Part shown: positions 6,692 through 13,026 of the stretch, piece after piece
Layout of the letters: each line of letters opens with the position of its first letter
Numbering within the stretch: position 1 is the stretch's first letter
Assembly (NCBI GenBank): GCA_004554205.1
Contig: SFNH01000061.1
Location: forward strand, 1 to 13,625
Length of the DNA stretch: 13,625 bases
Reading direction: 5' to 3'
Source of the DNA: Clostridium sp.
GTDB taxonomy: Bacteria > Bacillota > Clostridia > Lachnospirales > Lachnospiraceae
Translations under genes and position numbers: made by a program
The notes under the pieces: generated by a model
Told to the model about the DNA's origin: nothing
What the model saw: the letters and a program-made list of their open reading frames with translations, nothing else
Databases searched by the model: none

Positions 6692-6862
6692 GAGCGACCG
6701 TTCATCCGGGCTTTGCAGCAGAGACTGTCCAGCCGTGAGGGCGCAGAGTAAACCCCGTTGTGAGGGAGACCGGTGAACACTTTTTCGAGCCGCGCGAGAA
6801 AAAGTTTTGCATCCGGCGACCGAGCAAAAGCGAAGGCCCCGCCGGCGACCGAACAAAAGCGA
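6692..6862 (-). repeat. Dispersed hairpin repeat, copy R2
   Basis: Read on the minus strand this copy has the same composite plan as R1: TTCGCTTTTGTTCGGTCGCC, a GGCGGGG spacer, a second TTCGCTTTTGCTCGGTCGCC, GGATGCAA, a hairpin, then TTCACCGGTCTCCCTCACAA. The hairpin arms (6798-6805 and 6779-6786) are ACTTTTTC and GAAAAAGT, quite different from those in R1 and R3 yet fully complementary; outer CCGG boxes (6813-6816, 6770-6773) are kept. A 3' tail ends with ACGGTCGC. With the operon promoter it fills the 338-bp gap between the first esterase and the ABC ATPase. The short frames across it are not credible genes. Confidence 0.8.
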
Positions 6863-6931
6863 ATACCTGTTACTGTGGCAGCGCTTTCTTTATTTTCATA
6901 TGATATTCTATAGCTGCAAGGAGGTCTCATC

Positions 6932-7693
6932 ATGAAACCAAAACTGGAGGCATGCGGGGTCAGCTATTCCTATCACTCCCTGGAAGGCGAGACCCCTGCC
7001 CTTTTTGATATATCGTTCTCGGTCACGACCGGAGAATTCCTCGCCATAGTCGGCCCATCCGGCTGCGGGAAATCCACCCTGCTGTCCCTGCTCTCCGGGC
7101 TTTTAGAGCCGGAGGAAGGCACCGTACTCATCGACGGGATCCCCATCCGGGATTCGTCCGCAAGCATCGGATATATGTTTCAGAAGGATCATCTCTTTGA
7201 GTGGCGCACGATCTACGGAAATGTCTCTCTAGGCCTTGAGATCCAGAAAAAGCTGGACGCAAAGTCGCGCGCGCTCCTCACGGAAATGCTTAAGGATTAC
7301 GGTCTTTCCGGCTTCGAGGCAGCGCGCCCTTCGGAGCTCTCCGGCGGTATGCGGCAGCGGGCGGCGCTGATACGCACGCTTGCCTTAAAGCCAGATCTTC
7401 TTCTTTTAGACGAGCCGTTTTCCGCGCTTGATTACCAGACGAGACTCTCCGTCTGCGACGACATCAGCGGCATTATCCGGGGCACAGGGAAGACCGCGAT
7501 CCTGATCACCCACGACCTCGCGGAGGCGATCAGTGTGGCGGATCGCATCATCGTACTCTCCGCGAGACCGGGCCAGGTAAAAGCCGTCCTTCCCGTCACC
7601 TTCGACGCCTGCTATGACAGCCCCTTAAAGCGCCGGAACGCCCCGGAGTTCTCCTCCTATTTCAATCAACTGTGGCAGATGCTTCAGGCATAA
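6932..7693 (+). CDS. ABC transporter ATPase, nitrate/sulfonate/taurine-type
   Basis: A 253-residue ATP-binding subunit that powers an importer on the inner face of the membrane. Walker A is GPSGCGKST (41-49), the Q-loop is Q84, the signature is LSGGM (136-140), Walker B is LLLLDE (156-161) and the switch His is H194. The YMFQKDHLFEWRTI segment and overall length match the SsuB/TauB/ThiZ-like group, which serves importers of sulfonates, nitrate or thiamine precursors; the substrate cannot be told here. AAGGAGG (6918-6924) lies 7 bases before the ATG. It is the only plus-strand gene in the window, and it converges on the probable permease gene instead of sharing an operon with it. No substrate-binding protein is nearby. 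No strong promoter was seen upstream; a weak TATGAT near 6898 is possible. Confidence 0.92.
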   Translation: MKPKLEACGVSYSYHSLEGETPALFDISFSVTTGEFLAIVGPSGCGKSTLLSLLSGLLEPEEGTVLIDGIPIRDSSASIGYMFQKDHLFEWRTIYGNVSLGLEIQKKLDAKSRALLTEMLKDYGLSGFEAARPSELSGGMRQRAALIRTLALKPDLLLLDEPFSALDYQTRLSVCDDISGIIRGTGKTAILITHDLAEAISVADRIIVLSARPGQVKAVLPVTFDACYDSPLKRRNAPEFSSYFNQLWQMLQA

Positions 7694-7702
7694 AAATCAG
7701 AA

Positions 7703-7729
7703 CTGCGGCAGGAGTGCATCCTGCCGCAG
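7703..7729. terminator. Shared hairpin terminator between convergent ABC genes
   Basis: A perfect 11-bp stem, CTGCGGCAGGA (7703-7713) with TCCTGCCGCAG (7719-7729), around a GTGCA loop. It lies between the ATPase stop and the permease stop. On the minus strand it is followed by TTCTGATTTTTA, and on the plus strand by a pyrimidine run without a clear T tract, so it probably works best for the permease transcript. Confidence 0.75.
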
Positions 7730-7736
7730 CCTCCTA

Positions 7737-8549
7737 TTAGCAGACCTTCTTCTCCAGCCACGAGATCCCCTGATACAGAAGCGCCGATACGATACAGAGA
7801 ATCACAATACTCATCATCACAAGGTCAAGCTTAAACACCTGGCTCCCGTAAATGATGAGGTAGCCGAGCCCCTTTTGCGCGGCGAGAAATTCCCCGATGA
7901 TCACCCCGACCAGGCAGAGCCCCACATTGACCTTCATGTTGCTGATGATGAGCGGCACCGAACCCGGCAGGAGCACCTTCGTAAGCACATCAAGGCGGTT
8001 TCCGCCCAGGGAATAGATCAGCCTGATCTTGTCGCTATCCATACTGGAAAATCCATTGTGCAGCGTCAGGATAGAGCCAAAGACCGCCACCGACACCGCC
8101 GCCACCACGATCGTCGATACATGATTTCCCAGCCAGACGATGAGGATCGGGGCGAGGGCGGACTTCGGGAGGCTGTTGAGCATGACGAGGTAGGGCTCCA
8201 GGATCTCCGAAGCACTGCGGCTCGACCACAAAAGCACCGCCGCGGAGATTCCCACCGCCACCACGATCGCGAAGCTTACCAGCGTCTCGATCAACGTGAT
8301 TCCCACATGGACAAAGATGCTCCCGTCCGCCACCATATCCCGGAAACAGAAGAAAACTCTGGACGGAGAGCTGAAAATGAAATCATCTATGATCCCCAGC
8401 CTCGCACAGAGTTCCCAGACGGCAAGCAGCAGCACAAGCAGCATGACGCGGCAGATTGCCACCTTTCTCTTATGAAATTTCTCCCGCTCGATATATTCCT
8501 TCTGCGCCGCCGTGCACAGCACGTCGGACACATTCTCATTCCTTTCCAT
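7737..8549 (-). CDS. ABC transporter permease (BPD_transp_1, SsuC/TauC type)
   Basis: A 270-residue inner-membrane permease with about six hydrophobic segments (near 31-49, 83-108, 117-140, 145-165, 195-220 and 243-262). The cytoplasmic loop that docks on the ATPase is recognisable at 177-200 (SLGGNRLDVLTKVLLP, the EAA-loop region). A TTG nine codons upstream gives a longer frame, but AAGGGGGA stands 5 bases before the ATG at 8549, so I use that start. It should pair with an ATPase like the one encoded convergently next door. It lies 69 bp after yitT on the same strand and may be co-transcribed with it. Substrate is unknown. Confidence 0.9.
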   Translation of the reverse strand: MERNENVSDVLCTAAQKEYIEREKFHKRKVAICRVMLLVLLLAVWELCARLGIIDDFIFSSPSRVFFCFRDMVADGSIFVHVGITLIETLVSFAIVVAVGISAAVLLWSSRSASEILEPYLVMLNSLPKSALAPILIVWLGNHVSTIVVAAVSVAVFGSILTLHNGFSSMDSDKIRLIYSLGGNRLDVLTKVLLPGSVPLIISNMKVNVGLCLVGVIIGEFLAAQKGLGYLIIYGSQVFKLDLVMMSIVILCIVSALLYQGISWLEKKVC

Positions 8550-8618
8550 AAAAATCCCCCTTGATGCAGACAGCAAGGCAGAACTGCTCTGATACTTCTA
8601 CTGTATGCGGGGGAATTT

Positions 8619-9488
8619 TCAGTTGTTCAAAAATCCCTTTCCGATGATCTCGCTCGAATTGGAGATCAGGATAAATGCATCCGGTTCCACGCGCTTGATG
8701 TAATTGCGCAGCCGCACAGCCTGGGCGCGCTTCATCGTCGCCAGGATCACCGTCTTTTTGTTGTGCGAAAACGCGCCCTGCGCCTCATAGACCGTGGCGC
8801 TGCGGTTCAGCTCATGGATGATGAACTCACAGATGGGATCCGGCTCATCGCAGATGATGCTGAAGCACTTGCACATATTGATATTCTCGATCACGCTGTC
8901 GATGACGAGGGACTTCGCCATAAGTCCGAGCAGAGAATAAAGCCCCGTCGTAGGCCCGATGATGATAAACGCCAGCACGACCGCCGCCAGATCCACAAAC
9001 AGCAGCGCCGTCCCGATGTTCATGCTCGTGTATTTCTTAAGGATCATCGCAATAATATCCGTACCGCCGCTTGAGGCGCCGATGTTAAACAGAACTGCTG
9101 AGCCGAACGCCGGAAGGAAGATGGCAAACACCAGTTCGAGCATCGGTTCCTGCGTGATCGGCTCGTAGATGGGGTAGACGCGCTGCAGCATGGAGAGGCC
9201 AAACGACGTTAGAAGGCTCGCATACACGATCTTCACGCCTACCGCCGTCCCCAGAAAAAAGAAACCGATCACTAAAAGCGTGGTGCTGACGATAAAAGTA
9301 AAATCACTCGCATTCCAGTTTGTCACCCTGCTTATCACGGTCGCAAAACCCGTCACGCCTCCGAACGCGAAATTGTTTGGGAATTTGAAAAAATAAATTC
9401 CGATCACTATGATCAAAACGCTCATGGTGATCAGCCCGTACTCCGCTAATTTTTCCAGGATTGGATTCTGAATTTTTCTGAAAGTCAC
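8619..9488 (-). CDS. YitT-family membrane protein (DUF161/DUF2179)
   Basis: A 289-residue protein with five or six membrane segments in residues 15-190. They include conserved-looking FKFPNNFAFGGVTGFATV (35-51) and NIGASSGGTDIIAMIL (135-150). A soluble C-terminal DUF2179 domain (about 208-285) resembles PII/ACT-like ligand-binding folds. Members are widespread in Firmicutes; their transport role is not established. The start is a GTG at 9488, 8 bases after AGAGGA; no ATG competes. A 133-bp inverted-repeat element ends just upstream of this ribosome binding site, so it forms most of any leader. No clear promoter was found in the gap. Confidence 0.92.
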   Translation of the reverse strand: MTFRKIQNPILEKLAEYGLITMSVLIIVIGIYFFKFPNNFAFGGVTGFATVISRVTNWNASDFTFIVSTTLLVIGFFFLGTAVGVKIVYASLLTSFGLSMLQRVYPIYEPITQEPMLELVFAIFLPAFGSAVLFNIGASSGGTDIIAMILKKYTSMNIGTALLFVDLAAVVLAFIIIGPTTGLYSLLGLMAKSLVIDSVIENINMCKCFSIICDEPDPICEFIIHELNRSATVYEAQGAFSHNKKTVILATMKRAQAVRLRNYIKRVEPDAFILISNSSEIIGKGFLNN

Positions 9489-9505
9489 GATTTTTTCCTC
9501 TTTCC

Positions 9506-9638
9506 GTAACTGTTCAGTACCTTCACAGTTACGGGCAAAAATCCATGAAAATTGCCTTCGGCAATGGGATTTTTGCCTGCTTCCGCTACGTTTTCTTACG
9601 GTCAGCGCAGTAAATGCGCAGACCTACTGAACAGTTAC
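9506..9638. mobile_element. 133-bp MITE-like element with 14-bp terminal inverted repeats
   Basis: The ends are perfect inverted repeats: GTAACTGTTCAGTA (9506-9519) and TACTGAACAGTTAC (9625-9638). The outside flanks CTCTTTCC (9498-9505) and CTCTTTTC (9639-9646) agree at 7 of 8 bases and may be a target-site duplication. Inside is a nested hairpin: GGCAAAAATCC pairs with GGATTTTTGCC, and within it ATTGCC-TTC-GGCAAT. A second possible stem joins CCGTAACTGT (9504-9513) to ACAGTTACGG (9525-9534), so the left end can pair in two ways. No gene fits inside. It lies between the metallophosphoesterase stop and the yitT ribosome binding site. Confidence 0.65.
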
Positions 9639-9684
9639 CTCTTTTCATATAAATAAATGATGTATCTTGCGGCAGGCTTCGCGC

Positions 9685-11214
9685 CTACGGCGGGACGTCC
9701 GCCCCCGGTCCCGAAAGCCTGCCCCAGTCATGCAGCTCTGTACTCACATCCGCCATCATTGCCCGCATCTCAGCCACATACCTGCTGTCCGGCGCGACCC
9801 GCTCCCAGAGGCGGTATGCCTTCGTACTTTTCACCTCGTCGCCGCGCAGACGGTTGCCGTGGCAGAAGTCAAAATACAGCTCTGAATACAGTCTTGCCAT
9901 TTTTTCCTTTAAATCATCCGGCACACTGTCTATTTTTTTCATAACCTGCTCCCGGATGATCTCCTTTACAAACTCCGGCCCCCTGCGGTCAAACTCCAGC
10001 AAAAAGGCGTCCTCGCTGCCCCGCTCTCTCGCGTATTCGCTCACGGGGACTCTCCGTGTGACAAATTCCATATCGTCGGACTCATTCCACGAAAGAAGCC
10101 CGTACTGACAGGGAGGAAGCGCGTAAGGGCTCAGCACGATCTCGGAGATATTGTAGGTTCCCGGCGCTTCGCCCGGCTCCTCCTTATGTCTTTTGATCCG
10201 CTGTGCGTGAAGATGTCCGCTGATATAGAGCGGAATCTCATAGCTTTCAAGAAGTTCTGTGATCTCCCGGCTATTCTCTAAGGTACAGTCAGCCGTATAA
10301 AGCCTGCTCTCCTGCAGCAGATTGTGGTGCGCCGCGACCGTCACCTGAATCTGCTCCTCCCTCGCCCGCTCAAGCTGCTCCCTGATCCAGACGATCGTCT
10401 CCGGGCGGATTCGGCCCCCGACATGATAGCCGTCCTCATACCGGCAGGAATCTAACAGTAAAAGCCGGTGCTTCTCATCCAGCGCGTAGACATAGCTTAG
10501 CGACGCCTCATCGCGGCTGAGCGCCTGATCGTATCCGAACTCATGGTAGATCTCGTAAAATTCTTCGCCGCCGGCTAAATTCTCCAGTACCTGCACGCCC
10601 TTTTCCTGAAGCCCGCGAAGCTTTTCTGCCAGCGCCTCATGGTTCACCCGCTCCCCATTGAGCGCGAGGTCTCCCGTCAGCAAAAGCGCGGAGGGCTTAA
10701 GTGTCTCTGCCTCCCGGAGCAGATCATCCACGATCACATCACTGTACTGGCTGACCTTGCCGTCATCCCCCCTCACCATACGGCGGAACGCCTCCCCGTC
10801 GTCATGGGCCGCGGCGCTTATATAATGGAGATCGGAGGCCAGCATCAAGGTCGGCGGCTCGTATGGCTCCTCGCTCTGTTTTTGACTGAAATCGTCAGGT
10901 GAGCCCCGTTTCTTCTGATTTTCAAGGCGCCATCTGCGGTACTCTGAAAGCCACGCCTGACGCTCCTTTTCAAGCTTCTCCCAGTCCTGCTCCCCGCAGG
11001 GCTCCTCCTTCTGTCCGCTCTCGCCCGCCCCATCTGCGGCATCGTCCTGCCCGCCGCCGTCATAATCCTCCTTGACGGCTGCCTGTGCGGGCTTTTCCTG
11101 ATTTCCCGGCTCATACTCCCCGGAGAGCCGCCTCACAAAAAGCACGATCCCGACGCACCCCAGAAGCAAAGCTACATTTAAGCAGACAATGAGGCACTTT
11201 TTAAATTTTGTCAT
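9685..11214 (-). CDS. Membrane-anchored metallophosphoesterase lacking GNHD
   Basis: A 509-residue protein. A signal-anchor helix (about 7-28) is followed by an acidic, low-complexity linker (32-115) and a calcineurin-like phosphoesterase domain that would face outside. Metal-ligand motifs present are SDLH (127-130), TGDL (180-183), AHH (295-297) and GHLH (333-336). The GNHD motif expected between TGDL and AHH is absent: the sequence passes straight from GVQVLENLAGG (206-216) to EEFYEIYHEFGYDQ. In relatives as I know them, about 20-30 residues with PGNHD lie there. The frame is intact, so this reads as an in-frame deletion and the enzyme may be inactive or altered. I chose the ATG at 11214 over a GTG at 11220. 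The start overlaps the galactokinase gene by 14 bp; no good Shine-Dalgarno is seen, so translation is probably coupled. No terminator was found after it. Confidence 0.88.
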   Translation of the reverse strand: MTKFKKCLIVCLNVALLLGCVGIVLFVRRLSGEYEPGNQEKPAQAAVKEDYDGGGQDDAADGAGESGQKEEPCGEQDWEKLEKERQAWLSEYRRWRLENQKKRGSPDDFSQKQSEEPYEPPTLMLASDLHYISAAAHDDGEAFRRMVRGDDGKVSQYSDVIVDDLLREAETLKPSALLLTGDLALNGERVNHEALAEKLRGLQEKGVQVLENLAGGEEFYEIYHEFGYDQALSRDEASLSYVYALDEKHRLLLLDSCRYEDGYHVGGRIRPETIVWIREQLERAREEQIQVTVAAHHNLLQESRLYTADCTLENSREITELLESYEIPLYISGHLHAQRIKRHKEEPGEAPGTYNISEIVLSPYALPPCQYGLLSWNESDDMEFVTRRVPVSEYARERGSEDAFLLEFDRRGPEFVKEIIREQVMKKIDSVPDDLKEKMARLYSELYFDFCHGNRLRGDEVKSTKAYRLWERVAPDSRYVAEMRAMMADVSTELHDWGRLSGPGADVPP

Positions 11215-12490
11215 TGACACAGATTGCCCCGTATGGCCGGATGCTCATGCGGTATGCGCTCCCCTCGCCCATCGCCTTCTCGATGTACGCCACATACTCG
11301 TCCACGATATCATTCGGCAGCATCGCCATGATCACGCCCGCGAAGCCGCCCCCGTGAATCCTGCACGCGCCCCTTTTCTTCTTTTCAATAAATATCTCCG
11401 TGAGCGCCAGCGCGATGGAGATACCCTGCTCCTGCACGTCTGACGTGGTGTAGCAGTTCTGGAGCCACTTCCAGGAGGAATTGCCGGAGGCCGTGACGCC
11501 CGCGAGGAAGTCCTCAAAGCGCCCTTCCTTAAGAGCGGCCACCTCCGCGTCCACCCGCTTATTCTCCTCAAAGAAATGCAGCGCGCGCATCACGGAGCGG
11601 TCGCCCGCATAGGCGCGCACTTCCTTTAAATTGTCGATCAGCATTTCTTCCGTCAGCTCCGCGCAGACCTCCTTTCCGAAGTACTGCGCCACCTTCTTCA
11701 TCTCATTCGGGACGGAGGAATAATCCGCGCTCAGATCTGCGTGGCCCTTTCCCGTCTGGACAATGATCAGGCTGTGGTTTTGGGATGCGAAATCAAAGTC
11801 AATCCTCTCCACCACCGGCGCCGTCGGCTCAAGGAAATCAATCGTGATCAGACCGCCCACCGCGCATGCCATCTGATCTAACAGGCCGGAAGCCTTGTCC
11901 CAGTACACATTCTCGGAGAACTTCCCGATGTGCGCGTAGGCGACCGTGTCCATGCGCCCGTCATTGAAAAACCGGTTTAAGATCGAGCACAAAAGCATCT
12001 CAAAGGACGCGGAGGAGCTCACGCCGGCGGAGCTGATCACGTTGCTCGTGATGTACGCGTCAAAGCCGCCGATCTCATAGCCGGATTCCACAAAGCCCTT
12101 TAAAAGACCCTTCACCAGATCGACGGTCCCCGCCTTCTTCTCGCTCGGCTCCAGACGGTTTAAATCAATGGAAAACTCCTGGTCAAATGTCTCGCTGACG
12201 ATATTGACCCTCGATGAATCATTTTTTGCCGCGGCCGCCACGCAGTCCAGATTGATGCTGCCCGCCAGCACCTTGCCGTGGTTGTGGTCCGTATGATTGC
12301 CGCTGATCTCCGTCCTTCCCGGCGAGCTAAACAAAAGGATATCCTTGTCGCCGTATACCTCCCGGAATTTTTCCGCGACATGGCAGTAGCGCGCGGTATT
12401 CTCCGCCTCCTTTTTCTCGCCGTAAAGTTTCACCATCAGATCCCTCGCCTGACCCGATTTAAGAAGTTCTAATGTCTCTGTAAGTTTCAT
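11201..12490 (-). CDS. Galactokinase-like GHMP kinase (divergent Firmicutes type)
   Basis: A 429-residue sugar kinase of the GHMP family; galactokinases phosphorylate galactose at C1 in the Leloir pathway. Motif 1 is GRTEISGNHTDHNHG (58-72), matching the galactokinase signature but with GNHTDHNHG in place of the usual GEHTDYN. The ATP-binding motif is GVSSSASFE (156-164), the catalytic Asp is in GLLDQM (D205) and motif 3 is HGGGFAG near the C-terminus. It is about 40 residues longer than the E. coli enzyme because of an N-terminal helical extension. AGGAGGGG lies at a good distance before the ATG. No galT or galE is nearby, and the only operon partner is the phosphoesterase. Galactose is the likeliest substrate; a related sugar cannot be excluded. 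Confidence 0.88.
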   Translation of the reverse strand: MKLTETLELLKSGQARDLMVKLYGEKKEAENTARYCHVAEKFREVYGDKDILLFSSPGRTEISGNHTDHNHGKVLAGSINLDCVAAAAKNDSSRVNIVSETFDQEFSIDLNRLEPSEKKAGTVDLVKGLLKGFVESGYEIGGFDAYITSNVISSAGVSSSASFEMLLCSILNRFFNDGRMDTVAYAHIGKFSENVYWDKASGLLDQMACAVGGLITIDFLEPTAPVVERIDFDFASQNHSLIIVQTGKGHADLSADYSSVPNEMKKVAQYFGKEVCAELTEEMLIDNLKEVRAYAGDRSVMRALHFFEENKRVDAEVAALKEGRFEDFLAGVTASGNSSWKWLQNCYTTSDVQEQGISIALALTEIFIEKKKRGACRIHGGGFAGVIMAMLPNDIVDEYVAYIEKAMGEGSAYRMSIRPYGAICVNDKI

Positions 12491-12518
12491 GCTTCCGCCC
12501 CTCCTGATATCATTTTTC

Positions 12519-12530
12519 GTAACAGTTCAG
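12519..12530. repeat. Possible solo remnant of the 133-bp element's terminal repeat
   Basis: GTAACAGTTCAG differs by one base from the terminal repeat GTAACTGTTCAG at 9506-9517, and on the minus strand a related TACGCTGAACTGTTACG can be read. It lies in the galactokinase leader, with no partner end nearby. It may be an element remnant or chance. Confidence 0.3.
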
Positions 12531-12567
12531 CGTAAGATCCTGCGCGCTGCCAAAGTATTCTTTTTTT

Positions 12568-12650
12568 GTTCGGTCGCCGGATGCAATGATTTTTCTCGCA
12601 AGGCTCGCAAAATCATTCACCGGTCTCCCTCACAGTAAGGTTATAGCAGC
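12568..12650 (+). repeat. Dispersed hairpin repeat, copy R3a (first of a tandem pair)
   Basis: An 83-bp unit from GTTCGGTCGCCGGATGCA to GGTTATAGCAGC. The hairpin arms are AATGATTTT (12585-12593) and AAAATCATT (12609-12617), with outer CCGG boxes at 12577-12580 and 12620-12623. It is followed directly by a nearly identical second unit. The pair lies upstream of galactokinase, pointing away from it. Confidence 0.9.
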
Positions 12651-12732
12651 GTTCGGTCGCCGGATGCAATGATTTTTCTCGCAAGCTCGCAAAATCATTC
12701 ACCGGTCTCCCTCACAGTAAGGTTATAGCAGC
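12651..12732 (+). repeat. Dispersed hairpin repeat, copy R3b (second of the tandem pair)
   Basis: An 82-bp unit identical to R3a except for one G missing in the loop (GCAAGCTCGC instead of GCAAGGCTCGC). The near identity points to a recent tandem duplication. Both units lack the extra GC-rich lead module seen in R1 and R2. Confidence 0.9.
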
Positions 12733-12796
12733 GCGCCCCTGCCGCCTTATACACAGTTTATCACATTTACAGCCGCCCCGACAATACTCTTTTTAT
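12733..12796. other. Intergenic spacer with no recognised feature
   Basis: Short, partly AT-rich spacer between the tandem repeats and the long palindrome. It ends with TCTTTTTAT, which may be one copy of a target-site duplication of the palindromic element. Nothing else was seen. Confidence 0.5.
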
Positions 12797-13010
12797 CTTG
12801 AGTTTCCGCATTTTGTAACCTATGTATGATTTCCTGTCCATATAGCAATGAAATGCACCGTTGAAAAAACATTTACAAAAATTTGTGTGCCAATTACGGA
12901 CATTTATGTCCGGAAGGGGCATACAAATTAAAGGAAATGTTTTTTTTCCGGTGTGTGAATGCTATATGAATCAGGAAATCATGTGTAACCCAAAAATGCG
13001 GAAACTCAAG
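12797..13010. mobile_element. 214-bp near-perfect palindrome, MITE-like
   Basis: The two halves are inverted copies of each other over almost their full length. The outer 18 bases, CTTGAGTTTCCGCATTTT (12797-12814), pair perfectly with 12993-13010. Inside, GATTTCCTG, CATATAGCA, AAAAAACATTT and the central CGGACAT-TT-ATGTCCG (12897-12912) also match, with small indels between. TCTTTTTAT (12788-12796) and TCTTTTCAT (13011-13019) abut the two ends and agree at 8 of 9 bases, like a target-site duplication. No gene fits inside. It stands 17 bp after the CapA-like gene's stop, so it may also end that transcript. Confidence 0.7.
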
Positions 13011-13026
13011 TCTTTTCATGTTTTCT

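Noticed and set aside
6638..6933. Two short minus-strand frames with RFCSVAGC and FTGLPH peptides
   Set aside because: They are translations of repeat R2. The same peptides appear in different frames of the other copies with breaks, so they are not believable genes.
7875..8564. 229-codon plus-strand frame rich in Asp, His and Arg
   Set aside because: Antisense shadow of the permease gene, whose membrane segments, start and terminator are clear.
9685..11214. Metallophosphoesterase called as a pseudogene
   Set aside because: The reading frame is intact from anchor to C-terminus and only one motif is missing, so it is listed as a gene with a suspected loss of function.
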